From: Candidatus Actinomarina sp. | GTDB lineage: Bacteria > Actinomycetota > Acidimicrobiia > Actinomarinales > Actinomarinaceae | Length of the DNA stretch: 45,894 nucleotides | Assembly: GCA_016777845.1 (NCBI GenBank) | Contig: JADHQS010000003.1 | Span: 1 to 45,894 of the forward strand | Direction of reading: 5' to 3' | Shown: in pieces, positions 10,140 to 19,930 of the stretch | Position numbering within the stretch: position 1 is the first letter of the stretch | Layout: every line of letters starts with the position of its first letter | Notes under the pieces: model-generated | What the model was told of the DNA's origin: nothing | Database searches by the model: none | Seen by the model: the letters and a program-made list of their open reading frames with translations, nothing else | Position numbers and translations under genes: made by a program

Positions 10140-11030
10140 TTAAAGCGAATTGATAAATAAATTATTTTTTGAAAGATCAATGCTTACATATATATAAGAA
10201 ATCCACAAAAAATCGGCAATTGCCAGGTGCAATATGCTTAAAGGCAGAACTATATTGGATAAAACATTTATGACTCCCAGAAATACAGCAATAAGTATTA
10301 ATATTTGTAATGGTTTAACGCCTACATTATATTTTTTTCTAACCCCGGTTGCGTAAACGTATAAAACTATCGATAGTGTTGAGGAAATAATTGGGTGTAA
10401 AATTCTTAATCTAGTCAACACTTCGGATGTTCTGTCAAAATCTGCTAAAAATCCTTCAACAAATGAAGTACTTGGAAATAAGACGTCAGCCAAAGCAGTG
10501 ATTGAGCCAGTTGCTCCACTTAGAAGAAACAAAGAAGAAATTAACAAAAAGTTTTTGGTGAACATACTTTTTATGTTCTGAAGATCATCTTGGAGTATTT
10601 TATATAATATTGCATAACTCCCTAGCAAACCAAAAGTGTTTACTAAATGAATTGGAACTGCAATGATTCTTGGGAGTGAACTATTAAGACCTACCCATTC
10701 AAAAATGACAATTACTGCTCCAATTAGCGCCTCAAAAATTACGAAAAAAGTAAGGTAATTAGTTACTATTCTTACCAAAGAGTCTTTTTGATATTTCCTA
10801 GTCTTTGCAAAAATTATCAAAGTAACAACTAATAAAACTCCACTTACAGAACGATGGGAAAATTCAATTAATTCTGAAGAATCTGATAATGCAGGAATTA
10901 TCTTTCCTTTACATGTAGGCCATGTAGCTCCACATCCATCTCCAGACCCGGTAGCCCTAACAAATGCACCAGCCAAAATTGAAGCTATTGATAATAAAAG
11001 ACCTGCTTTTGCGTAAGACTCGACTTTCAC
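10140..11030 (-). CDS. ctaA: Heme A synthase (COX15/CtaA)
   Basis: VRATGSGDGCGATWPTCKGKIIP, EFSHRSVSGVLL; multi-TM protein. Confidence 0.9.
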   Translation of the reverse strand: MKVESYAKAGLLLSIASILAGAFVRATGSGDGCGATWPTCKGKIIPALSDSSELIEFSHRSVSGVLLVVTLIIFAKTRKYQKDSLVRIVTNYLTFFVIFEALIGAVIVIFEWVGLNSSLPRIIAVPIHLVNTFGLLGSYAILYKILQDDLQNIKSMFTKNFLLISSLFLLSGATGSITALADVLFPSTSFVEGFLADFDRTSEVLTRLRILHPIISSTLSIVLYVYATGVRKKYNVGVKPLQILILIAVFLGVINVLSNIVLPLSILHLAIADFLWISYIYVSIDLSKNNLFINSL

Positions 11031-11629
11031 AATAAATTATCTAAAAATGTTCTAAGTGAATCCCAAAATAAGGAGAATGAATTATAAATAACAATAAAAA
11101 GCACCAGGAGCAAAGCTGTTGTTTTGAGATTTCTAGTTAAATAAAAACCAATTTGTTTTTGATCATATATATATGGCTCTTCGTCGGAAAACTCAAGGAG
11201 GTTAGTAGTTTGAACTGGTTTTGTAAGATATTCTTCTAAAGTTTCTTCTTTTACCTCAGAAACCTCAATTGATTCATAATCAAAATCATAAAGTGTTGAT
11301 TCTTTTCTTTGGAAGGTATTTCGAAGTTTATCAATTCTAGTTTGCTTAATTTGCACATCATCATTTTTTATTGAGAAGAGACTTTCTTCAGTTAATAATG
11401 AACCTACTTCTTTTAATTGTTCCGTTGAGAACCCATCAAGCGTCTGTGTTATTTCGGTACCTAACAATCCTTCAAGAGCATTAATAATTTTTTTATTCGT
11501 AGGAAAACTCGTTCCAGCTTCCCATTGCTTAACATCTTTTACTTTTACCCCTGTAAAAGAAGCAATCTGTTTATTACTTAAGCCCCTATCAGCTTTAAGT
11601 CTTTTAAATTCTATTTGAAAATTATTCAT
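11027..11629 (-). CDS. XRE-type helix-turn-helix protein with C-terminal transmembrane segment
   Basis: FKRLKADRGLSNKQIASFTGVKVKDVKQWEAGTSFPTNKKIINALE HTH; C-terminal TTALLLVLFIVIYNSFSLF TM. Start set at MNNFQIEF; the upstream part of the ORF-track call is antisense to tRNA-Sec. Confidence 0.75.
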   Translation of the reverse strand: MNNFQIEFKRLKADRGLSNKQIASFTGVKVKDVKQWEAGTSFPTNKKIINALEGLLGTEITQTLDGFSTEQLKEVGSLLTEESLFSIKNDDVQIKQTRIDKLRNTFQRKESTLYDFDYESIEVSEVKEETLEEYLTKPVQTTNLLEFSDEEPYIYDQKQIGFYLTRNLKTTALLLVLFIVIYNSFSLFWDSLRTFLDNLL

Positions 11630-11680
11630 TACTTTAATTCTATTCAATATAATTTTTTTTATATAACTAGTCTTAAGTAC

Positions 11681-11772
11681 GGAGGTGAATGAGCGCCTGG
11701 TGGGCTCCACAGTCTTCAAAACTGTTGAAAGGTGTAAAAGTCTTTGGCAGGTTCGATTCCTGTCCACCTCCG
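11681..11772 (+). tRNA. selC: tRNA-Sec, anticodon UCA
   Basis: GGAGGTGA...CCACCTCC-G acceptor (7 pairs plus A/C at position 8), anticodon arm ACAGT-CTTCAAA-ACTGT with UCA anticodon, long variable arm GAAAGGTGTAAAAGTCTTT, T arm GCAGG-TTCGATT-CCTGT; no encoded CCA. Confidence 0.93.
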
Positions 11773-11807
11773 CTACTTTATAAGATATATATGTTTAATA
11801 TAGAAAA

Positions 11808-12137
11808 ATGGCAGAAGAAAAAAGCTTATTAGATGAGGTGCAAGAAGCACCTGCTGGTTTCAAAGTTTCTCCAGGTTGGAGAGTTGGTCACTTAAAAGAA
11901 GAGACAATTACTAAATCAGGGCTTTTTGTACCAGCTGGTAGTGAAAAAACTTCAGAAGCACTTCCTCTTATTGATGTTGATACAAGACAGCAGTTCTGGG
12001 CTGTAGCTAGTGGTGCATGGAAATTTATCTGGCCTCCAACTGGAAAAGTAGTTTTAGCTGTTAGAGAATCTCAAATTATTGCTGAAGAAGAGCTTTCAAA
12101 ATCTTCTCAAAATGGCCAATTACCTATAATGAAATAA
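11808..12137 (+). CDS. Small protein with weak GroES/Cpn10-like resemblance
   Basis: SPGWRVGHLKEETITKSGLFVPAGSEKTSEA and C-terminal GKVVLAVRESQIIAEEE resemble Cpn10 N- and C-terminal strands; the middle is divergent. Confidence 0.4.
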   Translation: MAEEKSLLDEVQEAPAGFKVSPGWRVGHLKEETITKSGLFVPAGSEKTSEALPLIDVDTRQQFWAVASGAWKFIWPPTGKVVLAVRESQIIAEEELSKSSQNGQLPIMK

Positions 12138-13457
12138 TTGAATCAAAGAAATAATCCAAACCAATCAGACAGAAGGCTTCTAACAGTATCTGATAGAGAT
12201 ATCTTTGTCACTACTCAAAAAGCATTATTAATTGGAATAGTCTTAAAAAACGAAATAAGAGCTGACAAGGAAGAGTCTCTTAAAGAGCTTGTAAATTTAG
12301 TAAAAACTGCTGGATCAAGTCCAACAATAATCCAGACTAAAAGGGTTGAAAAAATTGATCCTAAAACTTTTATTGGTAAAGGTTCTATAAAAGAATTGGT
12401 AGATATCTCAGATGCAAATGATATTGATGTGGTTTTATTTGATTGCGAATTAACTCCAAATCAACAGAAAGAATTGAGAGCTTTATTCAAGTGTGATGTA
12501 GTAGACAGGACTGGTCTTATCCTTGATATATTTGCACTTCATGCTCAGTCAAAGGAAGCCAGCTTACAAGTTGAATTAGCTTTATCAATTTACTTAAAAC
12601 CACGTTTAGCCGGCTTAGGTAAAACTTTGAATCAGCAGGGCGGTGGTATAGGAACAAGAGGACCTGGAGAAACAAAGCTTGAAACAGACAATAGATTGAT
12701 AGACAACAGAATTAATAAATTAAAAAGGGAAATTAAAAAAGTTAGTAAACAAAGAGAAGTGCAATCTAGCTTTAGAAAGAAAAATAATACACCCCTTGTT
12801 TCAATTGTTGGTTATACGAATGCAGGAAAATCTACCATGCTAGAAAAAATTACTTCTTCGAAAACATACGTAGCTAATGAGTTATTTGCAACTGTTGATT
12901 CTTTACAAAGAGAGTTAAAAATTGATGGAATAAATGAGCACATAATACTCTCAGATACAGTTGGGTTTATTCAAAATCTTCCAACAACATTGATCGAATC
13001 TTTTAAATCAACACTTACAGTTGTTAAAGAAGCAAATTTATTAATTCATGTTGTTGACGCAGCATCCGCAATACCCGAAATGCATATAAATACTGTGCAT
13101 GAAATACTAGACCAGATTGAAGCAGATGTGCCTGAAATATTGGTTTTTAATAAAATAGATAGAATTGACAAGGCGTCTTTAAATTATTTAACGGAAAAAT
13201 ATCCAGATGCAATATTTGTATCATCAACAAAAGGGACAAACATTGAAAAATTAATTTCTGAGATTACAACAAATGTCTTTGGTGATCTAAATGAAGTTTC
13301 ACTTATAATATCACCTAAGGACTTGGATCAACTGCACAAGTATTCTTCCATCGTAAGTGTTAAAAATATTGAAGAGGGGTTAGAAGTAATTGTAGAAATT
13401 AGAAATTATTACCTAGAAAATCTGCTTCAAAAAGATGTTGTTAAACTTTTATCATGA
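12138..13457 (+). CDS. hflX: GTPase HflX (TTG start)
   Basis: QQGGGIGTRGPGETKLETDNRLIDNRINKLKREI, VGYTNAGKSTML, DTVGFIQNLPTTLIESFKSTL, FNKID. Confidence 0.95.
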   Translation: MNQRNNPNQSDRRLLTVSDRDIFVTTQKALLIGIVLKNEIRADKEESLKELVNLVKTAGSSPTIIQTKRVEKIDPKTFIGKGSIKELVDISDANDIDVVLFDCELTPNQQKELRALFKCDVVDRTGLILDIFALHAQSKEASLQVELALSIYLKPRLAGLGKTLNQQGGGIGTRGPGETKLETDNRLIDNRINKLKREIKKVSKQREVQSSFRKKNNTPLVSIVGYTNAGKSTMLEKITSSKTYVANELFATVDSLQRELKIDGINEHIILSDTVGFIQNLPTTLIESFKSTLTVVKEANLLIHVVDAASAIPEMHINTVHEILDQIEADVPEILVFNKIDRIDKASLNYLTEKYPDAIFVSSTKGTNIEKLISEITTNVFGDLNEVSLIISPKDLDQLHKYSSIVSVKNIEEGLEVIVEIRNYYLENLLQKDVVKLLS

Positions 13458-14806
13458 CTAAATCTATTGGTTTAATTGGTATTGGGGTAATGGGTAGCAA
13501 TATTGCTCTTAATTTTTCTGAAAAGGGCACGTCTGTTCACGTATTTAATCAATCTGAAGATAAAATTAATTCTCTTATAGAGAAAGACTCCCATGGGAAC
13601 ATTTCTGGCTCTACTGAACTCGAAAAATTTATAGAATCTTTACCAAAACCGAGAAAAATTCTTATGCTAATTCCATCTGGTAAACCAACATTCGATATGG
13701 CAAAAAAGGTAATTAACTATCTCGAACCAAATGACATATTGATTGACGGGGGTAATGCATACTATCTTGACAGCAACAGATTAGGTGCTCTGTGTGCTGA
13801 GAAAGAGATAGATTTTATAGGAATGGGTGTTTCGGGAGGAGAAGAGGGTGCAAGAAATGGCCCGGCCTTAATGATTGGTTCAGAGAAATCAATTAATACT
13901 GAATTAAAAGATTCTTTATCTTCAATAGCTGCGAGTTATGAAAACTCACTAAGTATTGGGTTTTATAAAGGTTATGGAACTGGCCATTTTATTAAAATGC
14001 TTCATAACGGTATTGAGTATGCTGAAATGCAAATTATTACTGAGGCTTACCATATTTTAAAAAGAGCAAACTATACCAATATTGAGATAAGTGAGTTTTT
14101 CAAGGAACTTTCCACACAAAACAGATCTTCATACTTAATTGAAATAACTTCAAAAATTTTATTAAAGAAAAACGATTCAGGGTATTTACTTGATCAAATA
14201 CAATCTAATGCAAATCATAAAGGAACAGGCAAACTAACAGTTGAGACATCACTTAACTATGGTTTTCCATTACCTAGTGTCTTCGAAGCATTCAATGCAA
14301 GAGTAGAGAGTAACTATGATAACTTATGGTCAAAAAATATTGATGGACAGTTAATAGATATTTCTTCAGAATGTTTAAACAACGCAATATATTTTGCAAG
14401 ACTAGCAACAATGATTCAAGGTTTGCTTTTTATCCAGAATGTGAGTAACAAAGAGCAATTAGACATAGATTTGAAAGAGGTCTTGCAGAATTGGTCAGCT
14501 GGTTGCATTATTAGATCTGACCTTCTAAATGAATTGGGTAGCGCAAAGCTGCTAAACCCTATTACTACAACCTCTTCTATTCAAGATTTATTACAGAATA
14601 ATCTCAGTGATGCAAAAGAAGTAATTAAATCGTGTATTGATAGTGGTATCTCGATTCCTGTTATAGTTTCTTCATACAATTGGTTTGTGGGAACATCAAG
14701 TAAATTTAATCCCTCTGCTTTAATTCAATCTCAAAGAGATTATTTCGGTGCACATCAAGTGCAATTAAAAAATACTGACGAATTTATTCACTTGGACTGG
14801 GATTGA
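13454..14806 (+). CDS. gnd: 6-phosphogluconate dehydrogenase, decarboxylating
   Basis: GLIGIGVMGSNIALNF, IDGGNAYYLDS, GMGVSGGEEGARNGPALMIGS, GTGHFIKMLHNGIEYAEMQ. Confidence 0.94.
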   Translation: MTKSIGLIGIGVMGSNIALNFSEKGTSVHVFNQSEDKINSLIEKDSHGNISGSTELEKFIESLPKPRKILMLIPSGKPTFDMAKKVINYLEPNDILIDGGNAYYLDSNRLGALCAEKEIDFIGMGVSGGEEGARNGPALMIGSEKSINTELKDSLSSIAASYENSLSIGFYKGYGTGHFIKMLHNGIEYAEMQIITEAYHILKRANYTNIEISEFFKELSTQNRSSYLIEITSKILLKKNDSGYLLDQIQSNANHKGTGKLTVETSLNYGFPLPSVFEAFNARVESNYDNLWSKNIDGQLIDISSECLNNAIYFARLATMIQGLLFIQNVSNKEQLDIDLKEVLQNWSAGCIIRSDLLNELGSAKLLNPITTTSSIQDLLQNNLSDAKEVIKSCIDSGISIPVIVSSYNWFVGTSSKFNPSALIQSQRDYFGAHQVQLKNTDEFIHLDWD

Positions 14807-14831
14807 TTTAAATTCTTACTAATATTTTTAA

Positions 14832-17345
14832 ATGAATGAAAACATTAGGCTACCAAAAATAGCAATACCTCACAGATATGAAATCAATCTAGATATTCAC
14901 TTAGAAGAATTTAGCTACGGGGGCAAAGAAGTTGTTTTTTTGGAAATAGTTGATGAAACAAAAGAATTACAGCTTCACTCATTAGGAATTGATATAGAAA
15001 ATGCTTTTATAGAAAATGACACAGGTGAACATATTGAGGCTTCAATTAATTATTTACCCGAAGAAGAGAAAGTTTCACTAATTTTCGAAGATAAAATTAC
15101 TCAAGGAGATTGGCAACTTTATCTTGATTTCAATGCGACTATAGTTGATGAATTAAGAGGATTTTACAGGAGTAGCTTTAAAGATTCAGAAAATAAAGAT
15201 GTTTGGATTGCGACTACTCAATTCGAACCAACAGCAGCAAGAATGGCATTTCCTTGCTGGGATGAGCCAGAATTTAAAGCTATATTTTCCATAGCTTTAA
15301 CCACAGACAAGGATTTGATAAGAATTAGTAATGAAAAAGTGTTGAATGAATCAACTGAAAACAATAGAACTACAACTAAGTTTGTTGACTCTATGAGAAT
15401 GTCAACATACCTAGTAGCTTTTGTTGTTGGTAAATTAGAAGTTTCTAAGATAGGGTCTTCCAAAACAACTGACATAGGAATAGTGCATAGGCCAGGTTTT
15501 TCTGACCAAACTAATTTTGCTGGCTCAGCTGCAATAAAAATTCTGGATTTCTTTGAGGAGTACTACGGGATAAATTATCCAGGATCAAAATTAGATCTTA
15601 TAGCAATACCTGATTTTGCCATGGGTGCAATGGAAAATGTTGGGGCTGTAACTTTTCGAGAAACGCTACTGCTTATTGATGTAGAAAAAGCGACAAGAGC
15701 AGAATTATCAAGGTCCGTTGAAGTAATTGCTCACGAATTGGCTCATATGTGGTTCGGGGACTTGGTAACAATGAACTGGTGGGATGGTATTTGGCTTAAT
15801 GAAGCATTTGCAAGTTTAATGGAAGTTATAGCTTCTGAAGCTACTTACCCCGAATTTAAATTGTGGAATCAGATGAACCTAGACAGGTCAAGAGGGTTTG
15901 GAGTTGATTCATTGAGGTCTTCAAGGCCAGTTGAGTTTGAAGTAAAAACTCCAGAAGAAGCAGAAGAAATGTTTGATGTATTAACCTATCAAAAAGGTTC
16001 TACCGTACTCAGGATGTTTGAAACATTTATAGGTGAAGAAACTTTTAAGGATGGTGTTAGAAAATATCTTAAAAAATATGAGTATAAAAATACACACTCT
16101 TCTGACCTTTGGAACGAACTTACAAGTGCAAGTTCTTATAACCTTAGTGAAATTCTTCCTACATGGATACAACAAGAAGGGTATCCAATTGTAAATATCG
16201 AAAAAGAAGGTTCCCGTTTTAAAATATCTCAAAAGAAATATTTGATTGATGGAAGCACCGACAGCTCTCTTTGGAGTGTGCCCTTAAATATTAGATTCTT
16301 GGATAACGATAAAGTTAATAAATTAGTTATGGATTCTGATTCAATCACGATTGAAAATGATGGTGAAATTCCTTTTATAAATAATGGTGGTTGGTCATTT
16401 TTCCACTCATCATATAGTGAAGATATTTTTGAAGAAATATTATTAAATTTTGAAAAACTTGACTTAAACGAAAAATATAGAATTTTAGAAGATTCTTGGA
16501 TGGCATTACGAATAGGTGAGTTGAAGCTGTCACTTTTTATCAAACTTTTAAACTTATACACAGGAGAAAAAGATGTAAATATTTGGTCTTTAATTAGTGG
16601 CATCTTTTCTACCTTTGCAAAAATTGGAGAAAATGATAGTTTTAAAAATTATGTTAAAGATTTCAGCTATCCGTTAATAGAAACTCTAGGAAAAGAGTAT
16701 CAAGATAAATTTGATCAAGAAGAATCCCAGTTAAGATCCATACTATGTGGGACTTATGCAAAGATAACTGAAGATTCAAAATTTATTGAATTTTTTGCAA
16801 ATCAATTTATTTCAAACGAATATGAAGAATACGCTGATGGTAATTACTTTAATTTAGTTTTATCAATTGCTGGAATGAATAAAGAGTGTTCCTCAGAAAT
16901 ATATATTGAAAAGTTTAAAAATTCATCATCACCGCAAATTGAAGCAAGATACAGAGGGGTCATAGGTACATTGAGTGACCCTGGTACTTCAAAAAATGTC
17001 ATTGGAGCAATTTTGGATAAAACAATCAGAGGAGCAGATGCACCTTATATAATCGCTACTTTACTTTCAAATAGTAAGAATGCTTCTAATGGATTTATAG
17101 AAATAAAAAATAATTGGAGTGCCCTGCTCGAATTAATGCCAGGATGGACAGCATCACGAATACTTGATGCTTTGCCATTAATATATGACGAGTTATTAAG
17201 TGAAGAAATTAAATCTTTTGTTAGTGAAAATCCACTTCCATCAGCCGAAAAAATAACTAAACAAAATATTGAGCGAATAGATGCGAATATAAAATTTAAA
17301 AACACACTAAAGGATGAGTTTGTTAATACTAAATTTGAACTGTAA
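14832..17345 (+). CDS. pepN: M1 family aminopeptidase
   Basis: GAMENVGAVTFRE (GAMEN) and HELAHMWFGDLVTMNWWDGIWLNEAFAS (HExxH...E). Confidence 0.93.
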   Translation: MNENIRLPKIAIPHRYEINLDIHLEEFSYGGKEVVFLEIVDETKELQLHSLGIDIENAFIENDTGEHIEASINYLPEEEKVSLIFEDKITQGDWQLYLDFNATIVDELRGFYRSSFKDSENKDVWIATTQFEPTAARMAFPCWDEPEFKAIFSIALTTDKDLIRISNEKVLNESTENNRTTTKFVDSMRMSTYLVAFVVGKLEVSKIGSSKTTDIGIVHRPGFSDQTNFAGSAAIKILDFFEEYYGINYPGSKLDLIAIPDFAMGAMENVGAVTFRETLLLIDVEKATRAELSRSVEVIAHELAHMWFGDLVTMNWWDGIWLNEAFASLMEVIASEATYPEFKLWNQMNLDRSRGFGVDSLRSSRPVEFEVKTPEEAEEMFDVLTYQKGSTVLRMFETFIGEETFKDGVRKYLKKYEYKNTHSSDLWNELTSASSYNLSEILPTWIQQEGYPIVNIEKEGSRFKISQKKYLIDGSTDSSLWSVPLNIRFLDNDKVNKLVMDSDSITIENDGEIPFINNGGWSFFHSSYSEDIFEEILLNFEKLDLNEKYRILEDSWMALRIGELKLSLFIKLLNLYTGEKDVNIWSLISGIFSTFAKIGENDSFKNYVKDFSYPLIETLGKEYQDKFDQEESQLRSILCGTYAKITEDSKFIEFFANQFISNEYEEYADGNYFNLVLSIAGMNKECSSEIYIEKFKNSSSPQIEARYRGVIGTLSDPGTSKNVIGAILDKTIRGADAPYIIATLLSNSKNASNGFIEIKNNWSALLELMPGWTASRILDALPLIYDELLSEEIKSFVSENPLPSAEKITKQNIERIDANIKFKNTLKDEFVNTKFEL

Positions 17346-17356
17346 GGAGAATTAAA

Positions 17357-18172
17357 ATGAAACCAAGAATAGCTGTATTTTTACAACCACAACATGCTGA
17401 GTACGATCAAATAAGGGCTGCTGCAATCGAGTCTGAAAAAATAGGTGCAGATGTAATTTATAATTGGGATCATTTTTACCCTCTATACAAAGAAGATGGA
17501 ACCCAGTGGGCCGAAGGAGAAAGACGTGAAGGTAAACACTTTGAATGCTGGACTATGCTTTCAAGTTGGGCAGAGGTAACTAACTCTGTCGAGATAGGTC
17601 CTTTAGTAACATGTAACTCTTATAGAAATCCAGAACTACTTGCTGATATGGCTAGAACTGTTGACCATATATCTGATGGTAGATTAATTTTTGGAATAGG
17701 TTCAGGCTGGTTTGAACAAGACTATGAAGAGTATGGTTATGAATTTGGCACTGCAATATGGAGGTTAAAAGAATTAGAAAAATCACTCGAAAGAATTGTA
17801 AACAGAATGGGAAAACTCGATCCTCAACCTAAACGAAAAATTCCTATTCTTATTGGTGGTGGTGGAGAAAAAGTTACTTTAAGATTAGTGGCTCAGTATG
17901 CAGATATATGGCATGGATTTGCAACAAAAACTGAAGAAAAAAGTGGCATTGAAACAGTCGCACACAAAAATAATGTACTTAATGACTGGTGTGACAAAGT
18001 AGGAAGAGATCCAAATGAAATCAAAAGATCAATTGGAATTGATATAAAAAGAATAGATTTGGCAGATGATTTACTAGAGGCTGGTGCAACTGAAATTACG
18101 CTTGCTGTGAATGGGCCAGGATACGACCTCACACAAGTAAAAGAGTGGATTGCATGGAGAGATTCTAAATAG
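17357..18172 (+). CDS. LLM class (F420-type) oxidoreductase
   Basis: WDHFYPLY, EIGPLVTCNSYRNPELLADMARTVDHISDGRLIFGIGSGWFEQDYEEYG, IPILIGGGGEK; RBS AGGAG upstream. Confidence 0.88.
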   Translation: MKPRIAVFLQPQHAEYDQIRAAAIESEKIGADVIYNWDHFYPLYKEDGTQWAEGERREGKHFECWTMLSSWAEVTNSVEIGPLVTCNSYRNPELLADMARTVDHISDGRLIFGIGSGWFEQDYEEYGYEFGTAIWRLKELEKSLERIVNRMGKLDPQPKRKIPILIGGGGEKVTLRLVAQYADIWHGFATKTEEKSGIETVAHKNNVLNDWCDKVGRDPNEIKRSIGIDIKRIDLADDLLEAGATEITLAVNGPGYDLTQVKEWIAWRDSK

Positions 18173-18184
18173 AAAATTGAAACC

Positions 18185-19108
18185 ATGGACATAGTCATTC
18201 TTCTTGTTGGATTTTCGATTGGGTTAGTCTTACTGGTAAAAGGAGCTGATGAAATGGTTGGCTCTGCAGTCCAAATAGCTATAAAATTCAAACTTCCGAG
18301 TTCGATTGTTGGTGCAACGTTTATTGGGTTTGGCACTTCTGCTCCTGAACTTTTTGCAAGTACTGGGGCTGCGCTGAAAGGCGACCTAGATCTTGGTATT
18401 GGCAATATAGTAGGATCAAATATAGCTAATTCTTTACTTGTAGTAGCTGTGTTATATTTAGCATTGCCTAAAGATTTTTCGCAAAAAATAAAATTAAATC
18501 AAATTAGTCCAGTATGGATGGTAATACTCACTACAGTTTTTGTTTCTACTTATGTGCTTACCAATGAGTTTCCTTTTTTACTTGGAGCAGTTTTACTAAT
18601 TCTTGTAACCTATGTCACTTATAAAATGATTAGTACTGAGAGTGTCGATGAAGGAGAGCTCCTTGGGGAAGTAAAAAATTACATATGGGTAAGAGGCGGA
18701 TTATCACTTCTCGCTACTCTCTATGGCAGCCAATTAGTTGTAGACAATGCTGTTGCAATTGCTGAACTATTTGGAGTGTCTTCACTAATTATTGGATCAA
18801 CAATTATTGCTATTGGCACTAGCCTGCCGGAGGTTGCTGGAACAATTTCAGCAGCAAAGATGCGTAAACCTGATATAGTTTTTGGAAATATTTTTGGTTC
18901 AAACTTATTTAATATTGGACTTGTCGGAGCAACTGCAATAATGATAAGTCCTGGTGAAATTAGCTCTTTAATTGATTATCAGCTTTTTATTATGTATTTT
19001 GTTTCGTTTATTGTGATTTTTCTTTCAAGAAATGTAATAAAAAGAAATTCCCTAGTCGGATATTTATTTATTATTGTTTATATTCTGTTTCTTATTAGTT
19101 TGTTTTAA
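18185..19108 (+). CDS. Calcium/sodium antiporter (CaCA/YrbG family)
   Basis: Two alpha repeats: FIGFGTSAPELFAS...GNIVGSNIANSLL and IAIGTSLPEVAGT...GNIFGSNLFNIGL. Confidence 0.92.
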   Translation: MDIVILLVGFSIGLVLLVKGADEMVGSAVQIAIKFKLPSSIVGATFIGFGTSAPELFASTGAALKGDLDLGIGNIVGSNIANSLLVVAVLYLALPKDFSQKIKLNQISPVWMVILTTVFVSTYVLTNEFPFLLGAVLLILVTYVTYKMISTESVDEGELLGEVKNYIWVRGGLSLLATLYGSQLVVDNAVAIAELFGVSSLIIGSTIIAIGTSLPEVAGTISAAKMRKPDIVFGNIFGSNLFNIGLVGATAIMISPGEISSLIDYQLFIMYFVSFIVIFLSRNVIKRNSLVGYLFIIVYILFLISLF

Positions 19109-19928
19109 AATCTTTATTTCTTAAAAATATAAGTAATCCAATTATTGCCAACATCGATCCGCCAATTTGATTCCAAGTAAAACTCCCGATTGTTGAATCA
19201 CCCATTCCAAATCTTAAAGTATCAAGAACAGCTCTTTGTGATCCATACCATACTGCCCAAAGCCCAATCCACGAACCTCTACCAAAAGTAAAACGAGTCT
19301 GAAGATTTCTAAAAATATAAAAGATCAACAATGCAAGAAGTAAATCGTACATGGCTACATGGTGATAAGTTCCACATGTTGTTAAAGGCTCAAAGCACTC
19401 TAGAGAATTATGTTGAGGAGCAACATCGTAACCTGGTTTAATTTCATAACCAAGGAAGAAATCTGTTGCTCTTCCCAAATGCTCCACAATTGCTAAATCG
19501 CCGATTCTTCCAATTACTGTTCCCAGTATTAATCCTGTGGCAGCATAGTCTCCATACTGTTTGAAATCTTGTCTGTTGAGAATTGAAATTTTCAAATAGG
19601 CAGCAATTATACCACCAGCCATTCCGCCCATAATTGAAAAGCTTCCGGCAAGAGTGAAGATGTCATCAAATCCATAATTTGGATTAGCGTACCATTGAGC
19701 TGGAATTGTAAAAAATCTAGCACCCAGTATCGCACCAAAAATAGCCCAAGTAAGTGCTTCGGAAAATAATTCACTGTCAGCACCATCCTCTTCTGACAAT
19801 TTTAAGGCATGATTTGCACCAAAATAGAAACCTATAGCAGCAAAAACTCCATGCAAAGAAAGTGAAATTGGACCAACTTGAGTAATTGGTATTGGCGGAT
19901 AAGTAATCGAAAATAAAAGTTCTTGCAT
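19095..19928 (-). CDS. lgt: Prolipoprotein diacylglyceryl transferase
   Basis: GARFFTIPAQW, GRIGDLAIVEHLGRATD, HHVAMYDLLLALLIF, TFGRGSWIGLWAVWYGSQR motifs. Confidence 0.9.
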   Translation of the reverse strand: MQELLFSITYPPIPITQVGPISLSLHGVFAAIGFYFGANHALKLSEEDGADSELFSEALTWAIFGAILGARFFTIPAQWYANPNYGFDDIFTLAGSFSIMGGMAGGIIAAYLKISILNRQDFKQYGDYAATGLILGTVIGRIGDLAIVEHLGRATDFFLGYEIKPGYDVAPQHNSLECFEPLTTCGTYHHVAMYDLLLALLIFYIFRNLQTRFTFGRGSWIGLWAVWYGSQRAVLDTLRFGMGDSTIGSFTWNQIGGSMLAIIGLLIFLRNKDFKTN

Positions 19929-19930
19929 AT

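Noticed and set aside
11630-11767. N-terminal extension of the minus-strand ORF 11027-11767
   Set aside because: This part is antisense to the tRNA-Sec gene and has no protein-like character; the HTH domain starts at MNNFQIEF (11629).
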